NCBI GenBank assembly: GCA_049999805.1
Contig: JBNGIO010006304.1
Location: 290,695-329,156 of the forward strand
Origin: Folioceros fuciformis
Lineage: Eukaryota > Anthocerotophyta > Anthocerotopsida > Anthocerotales
DNA length: 38,462 bases
Direction: 5' to 3'
A model generated the notes under the pieces. That model saw only the letters and a list, made by a program, of their open reading frames with translations. It was not told where the DNA came from and did not search any database. Made by a program: the position numbers and the translations under genes. Numbering within the stretch: position 1 is the first letter of the stretch; each line of letters starts with the position of its first letter. Positions 20,945 through 31,307 of the stretch are shown here, piece after piece.

Positions 20945-22638
20945 TCACTTCCTGCCGCTGGTAACCACCCGTGCTTTCGCTTTGACTTCAATTTCCTGAG
21001 TTGGGTGGAGAAAGATGTGGTTTGTCGCAGTTGCAGGGTTGTGATTTTCAGCACCCTTACTCCAATCGTAGCTTACTGCATATGCAAAAATAGTGCCGTC
21101 GCTATTGAAACAGCTGGCTGGTATTGGTTGAGGGCATCGTGCCAGGGCCTGCTTACATCTCACAGGCTTAGAAGACGTTATCGCAGGAGGCCAAAGCAAG
21201 TTGCCAGTGGAAAAGATACTGTGCCTACCTTGAGTCTCTGTTTGCTGTCCTTGTCCCAGAAGTTATAACCACCGTCAGAGCCTGAAGTGGCAAAAGTGCC
21301 ATGGACCTACAAGAGACCACATGAGAATAAGCACTGGGATGCCAAGACGCAGTATGGGGGACAATGAGGACAGCCATGACAGGTACTCACAGGGTGGAAG
21401 TTCATTGCATTCACGGCATAAATGTCATTGTTGTCTCTGTGACACTTGAAGGTAAAGTTCTTGCTCTGCTGTGCCTCATCAATATGGTTCACAGCCACTC
21501 GCCCTTCGATTGAACCCACTAGAAACCCCTGCTTGTCAGGAAAGGTGGCAACACACCTTGTCTGAAACTTCAGGGGAGATTGCAGCCTCTTGTATTCTGT
21601 CTGCACACAACATCAAGAGCAACTTATGATGCTGCGATAGACTGCATGCTACAAGGCTGGCAACCAAAAAATAGAAACGACAGTCAGGACTGCGGTAGAT
21701 TTCTCACCTGAGGAGAAGCGAGATTGTATACAACTATATTTCGATCAGCACAAGCAACCACCATCAGAGGATGCCTTACGCTCATGGAGTAGCATCTCTC
21801 CGGCAGTGTCTGTGTATGAGCGGGAGTTTGTGAACGAAGGTCCCAATACCTGGCCAGACGTAGAAAGTTAAGAAAGAAGCGAAAGACTAAGTTGTAAAAT
21901 TGCCGAAGTCCAAATAACACACAATGCGGCATCGAGCAACACACTTGACAGTCTTGTCCCAGCTCCCAGTGACCAATAAATTCATCTCTGGAATCCACGA
22001 CAGCTCCTTGATGGGTGCGTCGTGCATGCCAACGGTAACTGCAGGGCCACCTGTGACTAACGGCCACATTTTCGCCTGCTTGTCACAGCCTCCCGAGAAT
22101 ACATGCATACCATCGTCCTTCCAACCTGAGCAAAGAACCTGCACACCACACGTACAGATTCATTTCAATGACTCAAAACCATCTGAGTCCTACTACCTCA
22201 CTTCAGTTCCGAGCAACTCACTGGCTGGTCGTGACTTGTGGCGGCTTTCGGCACGCTTGTTCCATTCTGCTGGATCTCCCAACATCGCACCTGCAAACTT
22301 CATTCCACAAAACTCAGCTCCTCTCCACCATCAAGATCAAGAAGAGCTCACCAGCAGGCACAGAAGGCTACCCCATACCTGATTATCCCACGAAGTAGCC
22401 ACAAGATGGTTTGCTTTGGGGCTGAAACATAAGCTGGAAATTCCGTCAGTGGGTGGTTGTACAACCTGCCCGGGCCATCACACGACAATCCAGGATCACC
22501 TACTGGCAGTTCCAAAAGGGTGAGTGAGTGAGCACATCGAAGAAGCAGCCTGACGCGTACCTCAAAGGACTTGTTTGGGTTGTGCGGTGAGGCAGCCGCG
22601 GACGCGCCGCCCATGGAGATACTGCCGAAGCTGGACAT
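20945..22638 (-). CDS. RAE1: mRNA export factor RAE1 (WD40 protein)
   Basis: RAE1/Gle2 is a seven-bladed WD40 beta-propeller at the nuclear pore that binds Nup98 and helps mRNA export; it also acts at mitotic spindles. Eight exons join in frame: 22561-22638, 22379-22465, 22222-22290, 21945-22138, 21708-21849, 21391-21600, 21229-21306 and 20945-21148. All introns are GT-AG. The product is 353 aa, the normal family length. Diagnostic blocks are [84 protein letters not shown] and [13 protein letters not shown]. The start at 22638 fits the short Ser/Gly/Ala N-terminus of plant RAE1; an ATG at 22653 would add five residues. The gene diverges from histone H2A across 3.5 kb and converges with the NIPP1-like gene. 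Confidence 0.96.
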
Positions 22639-23015
22639 TGTCGGCCCTGGCACCAGTCCTCGGATGCCTTTCTATATCACGGTGGAGCAAGCTGGGACCA
22701 GATTAAACAGAGACGTGAACTAAGATTCAAACGGGCCATGCCACCCGCATCGGCCCTGAATTTGCTCGTTTCGACGGACCGCTTGCTTCATCTGATACCC
22801 TAATTTCCCTTAGAAATGTGTACAGTATATTAACAACTCTCTCACGTTTTACCTTTTGACTTTCTTGCTGAAGTCTTGTCAGCTCTTCACCTCTTCTTCA
22901 CCCCCACGAGCCTTTAACCCGAGTATGTAGTTCATGTGACGAAGAGTTTATCCAGGTATTATAGGCCTTTTTGGCCTTGGTCCTACCCGGGATGTTTCTA
23001 CTATCTTTGGAGATG

Positions 23016-23255
23016 TTTTTCAATAATAGTTATTATAGATCAAGATCCCACAAACATAGTATGTATATTTCACAAACATAGTATCTCCATGGTGCTGGGT
23101 ATGGAATATCGATTCTGACATATCTATTTTTCAATAGTAGTCATTATAGGTCTACCTATATGGATATACAAGATCCCACAAACATAGTATATATATTTCA
23201 CAAACATAGTATCTCCATGGTGCTAGGTATGGAATACCGATTCCGACACGCCCTA
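23016..23255. repeat. Imperfect direct duplication of about 111-128 bp
   Basis: TTTTTCAATA(A/G)TAGT(T/C)ATTATAG starts at 23016 and 23127. AAGATCCCACAAACATAGTA, CACAAACATAGTATCTCCAT and GGTGCT(G/A)GGTATGGAATA follow in both, offset by 128 bp because the second copy has about 17 extra bases. Confidence 0.9.
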
Positions 23256-24209
23256 GACATTGATTGATTTTTTTTCTAGATACGTATTTTATATGGGAAT
23301 ATATGATGGAATCTACCACAATTCCCCGTACTGAACATAGCCATGCCACGGGGCCTTCCTGTACACAGCAAAGGGACGTTTTTTTCTCATCACTTTAATA
23401 GGCATGTGGACCGATACTGACACGCACTATGTTTTTTATTTGGATTCATGCACCCTCATCATAAAAAATAAGGATGTCACACAGTGTTTTAAGATACACT
23501 ACACACATATGAAACATGTCGGGGGTTCATGGGGGTTAGGGTTTGGTAGTGTTCAAGAGATGCACCGATTGACACCGTCGTAAGGGGTCGTTTACGGTTT
23601 CGGGTTTAGGTTAGTCCACGACGTGCACACCGAAACACCTACAACAGCAACACGGTCTCTTTATACAGCTACTCCATTCAATCCAATGTGCATCCACCTG
23701 AAAAACTGGATCCTACATTCCTAAGGAACCAACCTCATATGGTCTTTCTTGCAAAATGACCAACACAAACTTTCTGCTTCATGTGCTTCCTGCATGGAAA
23801 AAGCTCTCATGGGTTTTCAAGTTGTCCAAGGATTTCGGGCCTCTACCATCCTCAATGAACAATCATTTTCAAGCCTGCATTTCCATCATATTGCAGCTTG
23901 AGGTTGCTCCAACAGTTCTGCTGCAAATGACAGCTGAAGAATTGCAGGTAAAAGAAGCCACAACAGCAATGACAGCTGCTCTTACAGGGTTCACAAAAAC
24001 ATCAAGTTCATTAAGCTGGACCATAGATGCAAGAAGGCAACCTACAGTACCTTCCACAAAACATCTATAGACTACAAGCGCTACTGCTACAAGAGCAGTC
24101 TACCAACAGCAGATTCACAAGAAACTCCAGAGGTTCACCATCTCTGCAGCACCAAGGCTAGTGCCTTTAACCTATCTACACCTCTAGACCCTGCACGCCA
24201 CATGCATCC

Positions 24210-24765
24210 CTAAACCTCACGATCGCTAGCACGAGAGGCAGCTTCTACATCTGCTACACAATCCCGTATGTTTGCCCTCAGCTTGCGCAAATTATTTTCT
24301 AGCGACTCCACCAAGACTAGGCTGTTGTGCAAAGCATGCACCGCATCTACTAGGGTGTTTGCGACATTGCCTCCGTTACTGCCTCCTTCTGTTGCTTGTT
24401 GCCCTTGTCTGCCTTGTCTTGCGGCACCTCGCCATGGACGCACAGGAGTGTCATCCTTCTCCTCTGTAGAGGAGCACACCTCAGAGTAGGAGAGCTCGCG
24501 CAGCCGCTTCTATACCCTCCTCGTTGGTGGGATGCTAGACTTAAAACTTCAATCTACATCACCACCCCCCTGGCCGTCCTGCCTTGCATCATTGCCTAAG
24601 ATCCCTCGGGGACCTCCTCCGCCAACTGCTATGTGTCTCGCAATACTCGCCTCCACCGCATCGAGCTCCATCTGCAAAACTCGGCGTTCTTCCCCTCCTA
24701 AGCTAGGTCTAGCAAGCTTCCGGCGTCTAGGATTGAGACGTGTCAGAAAGAAAAATATCTAACTA
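24210..24765 (-). pseudogene. Interrupted coding-like fragment of unknown family
   Basis: Read on the minus strand, 24668-24546 encodes MELDAVEASIARHIAVGGGG followed by PRGILGNDARQDGQGGGDVD and a stop. After a frame change, 24510-24210 encodes a Gly/Gln-rich part and an amphipathic segment (DAVHALHNSLVLVESLENNL). The composition looks like protein rather than random spacer, but the frame is broken and no family is recognised. A decayed mobile-element protein is one possibility. Confidence 0.3.
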
Positions 24766-26000
24766 TCGACCAAAAGCTAAGAAAACCCTTAGTACACACT
24801 GCATTGTCTCTATCGAGACACCCAAATGGCTGCCGACTTCCGATGTGGGCAGGTTTGTGATGCCCAAACATTTGGACCATATACGGAGGGCCAAAACATT
24901 CTATCAAACAACCCTTGACCGTACCGATATTCCATAGCTGGGCTTGGTTGAAGCTGATTGATTACTTAGATCTTCAAACCACAGCAACTATGGATTGCAT
25001 AGGAGAACCTTACTATTGGATTGGCTTCTTGCCTCAAAACTCTTGGTACATGGCTATCTCGTTGTTTAATTGCTTTGGTGCCTCAAAATTGGAGGCCACG
25101 CTCCCTCTTTCAAAGGCCTTGTCAAGGAAGTTCCATACACTAATTTTTTCATACATATAAAAAATATTTTCAAAGAAAAATATTTATTAATAACATTATA
25201 TGCAAGTATTAAAATTCAATAGTTCTAATAAAATAAGCTGAAAATATTTTTTTAATCATAACATAGGCGGTAAAGACGTTTTCTGGGAAACGAGGTGGAT
25301 GGATCGCCACTTTTGGCAATATCACGGACTCAAAGGACCTTTTTCTTGTTTTTGGTGTTTTTGAAATATGCCACATTTCTTCCGGGCATCGGGCCAGGAA
25401 ACGCGTGGCTTTGCGAGCGCTCCATTGCAATCCAGAGTACCCAGCCAAGCCCTGGAATTTGCATTGCCCGGTCCATGGATGCAAACTTCACCACGCTTCA
25501 GCGTAATCGTTCCCGGTGCTGATTGTTCCCATCGTGGTGCTGCCTTGCAAGAGAAACACAAGGCGGCAACTCCTGCAACCCCGAGAAGACGTCAAATACC
25601 TCGGTTGTGGTTCACTAGAATCTTCCTTCAGTTTGCCTGCCGGAGAATAGTAAGGAGACGCAACAAACGTCGAGACCTACGAGGAATGGCAAGGCCACGG
25701 TTGTAGGCACTGAAGGTGTCACCAGGAAGCTGTGGAAGCCTCCATGAGGGTACGGTAGAGAAATTCGACAGGAAACAGTACTCCAAACGTGCAGAGGAGA
25801 TGGCATCAAGACGTGCTGCTGACTAACAAGGTTTGTTATCAGAGAAGAGAATCCCTGCGGTGACAGAACGTCACATAGCTTATTCCCCCCCGGCAAGGAA
25901 TGGTTCTGAGGTCTTCGCCAACATCTTTCCGGACAACGCACACGGCGTGGTTCAGATAAAGTTCATGTCAGAGGCTCCTTTCAATCTTCAAATTTTGAAC

Positions 26001-26008
26001 GCGGCAAA
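26001..26008 (-). promoter_or_regulatory. Candidate E2F-type site upstream of H2A
   Basis: TTTGCCGC on the minus strand (GCGGCAAA on +) fits the E2F consensus TTTSSCGC. It lies about 25 bp before a TATA-like element and 183 bp before the H2A start. This is compatible with S-phase control of histone genes. Confidence 0.35.
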
Positions 26009-26026
26009 AATTTGAATGTCACGACG

Positions 26027-26035
26027 TTTAAAAAG
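26027..26035 (+). promoter_or_regulatory. Candidate TATA box of histone H2A
   Basis: TTTAAAAAG lies 156 bp before the ATG at 26191, suggesting a start site near 26060 and a 5' UTR of about 130 nt. It is supported by position and the nearby E2F-like site only. Confidence 0.4.
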
Positions 26036-26190
26036 AGGCGCGCATTTCGCTCCTATAGAGCGAGCCTGAGTGCGCTTTGGAGCCCATTTCGCTTGACGAG
26101 CTCGCGCTGTGCCCGGTGTTGCTGTGCGGAGTCGTAGGGTTGTGTCCGCACTTACGCTTGTGTGAGAGAGTGGGGCGTAGTGCGGACATC

Positions 26191-26661
26191 ATGTCGGGAC
26201 GAGGCAAGGGACCGAAAAGCAAGTCGGTTACGAAGAGCACCAAGGCGGGCCTGCAGTTCCCGGTGGGGCGCATAGCCCGGTATCTCAAGGCCGGGAGGTA
26301 TGCTAAGCGGGTGGGGGCCGGAGCCCCGGTCTATCTGGCTGCCGTGTTGGAGTACTTAGCTGCGGAGGTGCTCGAGCTGGCTGGAAATGCGTCGCGGGAC
26401 AATAAGAAGTCGAGGATCATCCCTCGTCACATTCTGTTGGCCATCAGGAACGACGAGGAGTTGAGCAAGTTGCTCAAGGGAGTCACAATAGCTGACGGTG
26501 GTGTGCTGCCCAATATTCAGGCGGTGCTGCTGCCGAAGAAGACTGGTGCCGGCGTTGTCGCTGACTCCAAGGATGGGGCTACGAAGGCAACTCCTTCTCC
26601 GAAGAAGGCCACGCCGAAAAAGGCCAAAGCGGCTGCTGCTGCTGCCACCCCCGAGAAGTGA
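26191..26661 (+). CDS. H2A: Histone H2A with SPKK-type C-terminal tail
   Basis: A 156-aa core histone without introns, starting [20 protein letters not shown]. The frame is open upstream to an in-frame ATG at 26077, but 26191 gives the histone N-terminus. The histone fold contains [40 protein letters not shown] and [20 protein letters not shown], with the acidic-patch residues EE at 89-90. The C-terminal tail is long and basic, with SPKK at 136-139 and TPKK at 141-144, motifs that bind the DNA minor groove and mark plant H2A.W-like histones. There is no SQ(E/D)-aromatic ending, so it is not H2A.X, and H2A.Z features are absent. Whether it is a true H2A.W or a canonical H2A with a similar tail cannot be settled from this sequence alone. 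Confidence 0.96.
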   Translation: MSGRGKGPKSKSVTKSTKAGLQFPVGRIARYLKAGRYAKRVGAGAPVYLAAVLEYLAAEVLELAGNASRDNKKSRIIPRHILLAIRNDEELSKLLKGVTIADGGVLPNIQAVLLPKKTGAGVVADSKDGATKATPSPKKATPKKAKAAAAAATPEK

Positions 26662-27627
26662 TTTCTCGACGTCTCACGGCTTATGGTGTTTGTCAACACC
26701 ACCTGCGCCTGAAATTTGTTTGCTCTTTGTAGATAAGGTTCACAAAGGGGCTTTTGGGATGTGAGGCATTCAGAAGATGTGGTACTCCCAGGTTGAACAT
26801 GTTTAGGGGTAGCCAGGAGTACTACGTGTAAGCTAACCTGTGTGCAGGAGTGTCCAAATTCGTAAGAATGTTGATTGAAATCAGGACGCATCTGTAAATT
26901 TTAATCCTTATGCAAATCGTGCAGGCTGAGGTACAAGGCTTTGAATTCCACCTCTTGATGAAAGTCATAAAACTGTCTCAGTGTGCCACATGCTAGTATA
27001 TCTATATGAGCGCTTGTCCATTCGACCTCTCCCAGTATGGTAGGTTGCTGTTGATGACTGACGAATGGCAGGTAATCACTCCCTAGCCCCTGCGATTCCC
27101 TTTTCCTTCATGTTCAAATAAATTGCTTGGGCGAGTGATACACCTTCCCAGTTTATTGCCAGAGTCATCTACCCTTCCGCAGGCTGACAATATGTCATAG
27201 TACCACCTATGGGCGTATAGAGGCCTGCGTCCTATGGATCACATACGCGCTTAATGAATACCATTGCGCTTACTGAATACCTGTACGCTTATTTCTACTT
27301 TCCCCTGACAATACAGAGGAGCATATGATGTGTTAACCATTACCAGTGAACAGGAACTTGCAGAATGTACCCTGATTTTTGTTTCTATCGCCACTGATTG
27401 AACTCCGCCTTGATGAATATGACTTACAGCTGGTCAATTTGTTCTTAGAAATGTGGCACCCAACTTTTGTTCCAAACCGCCGTAGGAGAAGTGGAGTGAA
27501 AAGCCTTGAACATAGAAAGTACCACAGGTCAGATTTATCCCCATTTTAGAATGTCACATAGAGACCCTTGTCATTTGTCAATTCCAGATTGTGAGAAAGC
27601 AAAATCCACCTGTTATACACCAGTATA
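26662..27627. other. Convergent spacer between H2A and the glycine-patterned protein gene
   Basis: This segment holds the two 3' regions; no further gene is supported. No conserved histone 3' stem-loop was recognised, as expected for polyadenylated plant histone mRNAs. Confidence 0.5.
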
Positions 27628-29198
27628 CTACCATCGGCGTCGAGCTTTCCTTCTACAATCGAAACAAGCTGTTGAGCGTTTGACTGGGATACTATCTAAT
27701 CGACCGCCTGAAACTTGCTCAATCTTCTGGCCACTGGACTTCAGAGACCGAATTAGAAAGGCATGATCTTCCCTCAACTCTTCAATTTGCTTCTGATGTC
27801 TGAGAAGCTGCAGAGCAGAAAGTTAATTTGCTGCAGTTAATAGCTTGTCCAAGCACCGTTACTGGATACTCACTGTGCGAAGAATCTCATTCTCTGTTCG
27901 CAATGCCTCCATCTGGTAGATAAAACGGGGTTGGTGCATCTTCTGAGGAAACTAGTCAAAAACAATCTTAGACAATGACGGACACCTACCTGGGAAATGT
28001 CGGTCTTGGTTTCAGAAACGTTTGAAGTTTCCTCGAGAGTACTTCGGCTGGAACTTCTCCTGAGCAAGCTGTTGGGGCCCGAATGCTCTCTATCTGACTC
28101 TGTTGTAGCTGAGACGGCTTGTACCAGTGGCGCAGACTGTAGGTTGGTGATCACAGCATTGGATGTATTTCTTGGACTATTCTCCGAAGATACGGGGAGA
28201 TTTCCAACCACTCGGAACCGACTGGCTAGCGCTTCGAGTCTGTCCTGGAAGAGTAAAGACAACAATCTGGTTGATAAGGTGTAATATCATTCTAGACGCA
28301 CGGCCGAGGCGCTGATAAATGGGACTGGGCAAGACTGCAGCAGTTGGCTGTGCAACACAAAAAGGAGACCTGAAGAAACAGCATAAGTTGTTGCGACACT
28401 CCAGGTTTCAAGGCTATACCTGTCAGCAATAGAAGTGTGCTGTCAAACATTCTCCTCAACTTCCCCACGTCTATGTATGAAGTGGAGGAGCTCGAGATCA
28501 GCTTAGATAAAACCATCAGTAGGACAAACGTGCATTACCATAGCAAATATGAGTGGATCGACTAAATGCGGCACGCTCGTTCACTCAGAGCCTAGTAAAG
28601 TAGGCAATGCTCATGTACGTCGCTTACCAGCACCAAAACCATATCCAACCCCTACTCCACATCCAACACCAGCTTCCAGCTTCTTGATTCCTAACCGCTT
28701 AATCTGCCACAGCTCAGAAGCAGCTACAGCTCCACAGATTAGAAGCAGCTACCACGATATTTGTCACGTATCTACAGTCTGCAGAATAGAGGCAGTCGAT
28801 AAATAAAGAAACCTAAACGCGGTGCCCCCACCAGTCTCTGGACTTGGTAGCCGGTGTTTCCAAATGAACGAGTGAGGCTCCCGCTGCCAGACAAGGCTTG
28901 CCCAATAACGGGTACTTGCCCTGAGGTTGAATGCAAGAAAAATAAGGCAAGAAAGATGGCATCCAACGAATGCCCGTACTCAAGGTTCACGCAGCTGCCA
29001 AGATCAAGCATCCACCAATCACCAGCATCAAGTAGTACCTAAGTTGATAGGTCGGCCCACACCGATACCAACACCACAACCAATTCCGAACCCGGTCATA
29101 ACCTGCCCAATTCGTAGCACGAATGGATTGCGGAAATGTAGCCTGAAAGTGTTGGGCTCCACAGTTGCTGAAGGCTGGGTGGCCGCGTCAGCCGCCAT
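27628..29198 (-). CDS. Uncharacterised plant glycine-patterned protein with C-terminal coiled coil
   Basis: Seven exons join in frame on the minus strand: 29039-29198, 28813-28920, 28628-28723, 28370-28419, 28244-27990, 27874-27912 and 27628-27807. All junctions are GT-AG. The product is 295 aa. Two Gly-alternating segments stand out: GFGIGCGVGIGVGRP (37-50) and EAGVGCGVGVGYGFGAG (106-122), followed by IALKPGVSQQ. These resemble glycine-zipper membrane-associated helices. Residues 139-223 are Ser/Thr-rich and probably disordered. Residues 224-270 form a coiled coil (MEALRTENEILRTLLRHQ, then IEELREDHAFLIRSLKSSG). The pattern RIGQxMTGFGIGCGVGIGVG recalls a conserved plant family of unknown function. 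The ATG at 29198 is the first in frame; coding-like KFRPYYQRN lies just upstream without an ATG, so an extra 5' exon is possible. The gene is head-to-head with the cystatin gene, 297 bp apart. Confidence 0.8.
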
Positions 29199-29495
29199 GC
29201 TGTTCCGCTGGTAGTAGGGGCGAAACTTCACCAGACGAACTCTCAAGATGGAACAGTCAGTATATCAGGCTGCCGTTTCGGAACTTGGCACTACCGACAC
29301 GCAGACGTACATGTACATACCACCCGTTTTCATTACCGACGCGTGTTGCCGGTTTGGGCCAGCCAAGCGAGCAGTCGCCACCTCAGCCCTTTGCGTTATG
29401 TCCGTGTCAATTGCGCGAGACGGTGGCACGTTGAGGACTCCAAAATCTAGATCATACGATCTTCATCTGAGAGTGGGAACAAATCGTGCTGTGAA
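29199..29495. promoter_or_regulatory. Compact 297-bp divergent promoter region
   Basis: The glycine-patterned protein gene (-) and the phytocystatin gene (+) start on either side. Both 5' UTRs must fit here unless the minus gene has an additional upstream exon. No clear TATA box was seen. Confidence 0.5.
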
Positions 29496-30200
29496 ATGCA
29501 TTTGAAGGGAAGAAGGCACGCGGGGGAAAGGGGGCTGGGTGTCGAGCTTTTTGCTGTCTTGTTGCTGTTGCAATTCCAATTGCAGGCGGCGATGGCGGAA
29601 AACCTGGTGGGAGGTAGATCCCCGGTATCGAATGCGGAGAACAGTTTGGATATGGAGAATCTAGCCGAATTCGCGGTGTCGGAGCACAATCTCAAGGGCG
29701 TGGGGAGGCTGTGCTTCTCCAAGGTGTTGTCGGCGGAGCAGCAAGTGGTGCAAGGCATCATGTACTACCTGACGTTGGAGGCGGTGCCGGAAGGACAGAA
29801 CGGGGAGAAAGAAGTTTGGGAGGCCAAGGTGTGGTGCAAGCCCTGGGAGAAGTCGAGGCAGTTGCAAGACTTCAAGTTCCTGCGCAAGTGGAGGGGTGAC
29901 GGGGGAACGTGCGTCCCAGAGGAGAACAAGCACGGTCTGCGCCTGGTTGGCAACGACGATCCTGCAGTGCAAGAGGCCGCGGAGCAGGCTCTCAAGTCCT
30001 TGCAACAGAGGTCCAACTCTCTCATACCTTACGAACTGCAGCATGTGGTGTCGGCCCATGCCGAGGCGGGCGAGAATCTCACCAAGTTTGAATTGCTACT
30101 TAGAGTGAAAAGGTCTTTCGAGCAGAATATCAAGGCGGAACTACAGAGAACTGCGGAAGGAGTGTGGAGCGTGAAGGCTCTCACCGAGGATCCTCATTGA
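29496..30200 (+). CDS. Secreted phytocystatin with legumain-inhibitor C-terminal domain
   Basis: A 234-aa intronless cysteine-protease inhibitor. A hydrophobic signal segment (about 15-33, GVELFAVLLLLQFQLQAA) suggests secretion or vacuolar routing. The cystatin domain has the N-terminal Gly pair (39-40), the plant helix signature ENLAEFAVSEHN (54-65), the papain-binding loop QVVQG (83-87, the QxVxG motif) and the second-loop Trp (PW, 116-117). The C-terminal extension (about 145-234) repeats the cystatin pattern and contains SNSLIPYEL (173-181). This corresponds to the SNSL motif through which long phytocystatins inhibit legumains (asparaginyl endopeptidases). The protein is therefore predicted to block both papain-like and legumain proteases, for example in vacuolar proteolysis or defence. 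The ATG at 29496 gives the complete signal peptide. Three Cys (73, 114, 139) are unusual, since most phytocystatins lack Cys. Confidence 0.92.
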   Translation: MHLKGRRHAGERGLGVELFAVLLLLQFQLQAAMAENLVGGRSPVSNAENSLDMENLAEFAVSEHNLKGVGRLCFSKVLSAEQQVVQGIMYYLTLEAVPEGQNGEKEVWEAKVWCKPWEKSRQLQDFKFLRKWRGDGGTCVPEENKHGLRLVGNDDPAVQEAAEQALKSLQQRSNSLIPYELQHVVSAHAEAGENLTKFELLLRVKRSFEQNIKAELQRTAEGVWSVKALTEDPH

Positions 30201-31307
30201 GAGATCTATCTCCGGCTAGCCAGGGTTTCGGTCGTCGACTCATGTAATTTGTAATCTGATGTAGGCGCTGAGAGTGATGCATAACTGTGGCATCATTCTG
30301 GTAGGGTTCAACAACAGAATTGTGAGGGGACACGGGGAGAGTTGTCACCTAGCGAGAATACCCTATGTAGGAAACTGAGAAGCTTGAATATGGCAGAGGT
30401 GCGTGAAGGCCGCAGCTAGCTGGTTACCGCCGCGGTAGCCGACGCATTCCACAACTATCGTGTACTTAGGAAGGCTAGTAATTGCCTCGACGGACAAAAT
30501 ACTTACTTACTGGTCACTTTATGAAATCTGGCTCTTTAAGAAAAGCTTTACGCAGGGCTTGCACGAAGTAATTTAAAAAATAAAAATAAATTGCAAATCT
30601 CGTCTTTTTCAGACGTCGACTCTAAATTGTCACAAATGCCGATTCACGCCGGTCTAAAACGGCAACATCCTACAACCACACGCAGGTCGCATAATGTGGC
30701 AAACTTTTTAGAATACACCTGTCCCAACCATCACCGTCGCGGCAGACTGGCAGCTCTCGTCAGTGAATTATCCCTTTGCCGAGTGTCTGTCAGCTGCTGG
30801 GTAGCAGAAGATGATGGTCTGTGTCTCTCCTCTTTCCCTGGCGGACCTGATATATTCGACCTTGACTTCCTCTCAAATTTTGGAGAAAGAGGACGGCCAC
30901 TTCGGCCCTCGCCGGTGGTCTGAGGCGCGACACTTTGTTGGCTGACATACGTCTTCCGTAAACCTGGTACAAAGAAACAGCTCTTTCGATCATAAGTTTT
31001 ACAAACAGAAACATCGTTCCTGGTATTATCATCAACTGTCCTGGTCGAGGGTCCCAAGTGTCATGCGCATGCACCTACGTACGAAGATACTTAAACAGTC
31101 TAACTCGCACTTAGTGTCCTCTCACTAACCCTGCGCTGTGATCAAGCATTGTCACGGATCGTCCGAATCTCCATAAGTGTTTCATGACTCACACACACCT
31201 TCATTGTGGCTCATAATTCCTGAAAATGAGACTCTCCTCTGGAAAAACCAACAACCTCATTGAGCATTGAGACATCCCCTTCCGGCTAATTCAAGTCTGT
31301 ACTTCGT
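30201..31307. other. Convergent spacer between cystatin and NHX genes
   Basis: No gene is supported. Minus frames at 30731-31074 overlap each other in different frames, lack family resemblance and lie beyond the NHX stop, so they are probably 3' UTR or spacer. Confidence 0.5.

Larger units (their letters stand above)
22639..26000. other. Long spacer between divergent RAE1 and H2A genes
   Basis: No complete gene is supported. It contains an AT-rich imperfect duplication (23016-23255) and, on the minus strand at about 24210-24765, an interrupted coding-like stretch described separately. Small frames at 23756-24070 and 25209-25700 are unrecognised. Confidence 0.55.

Noticed and set aside
30731-31074. 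Possible additional 3' exon of NHX
   Set aside because: The NHX coding sequence already ends plausibly at 31308 with the expected total length, and these frames show no similarity to NHX C-termini.
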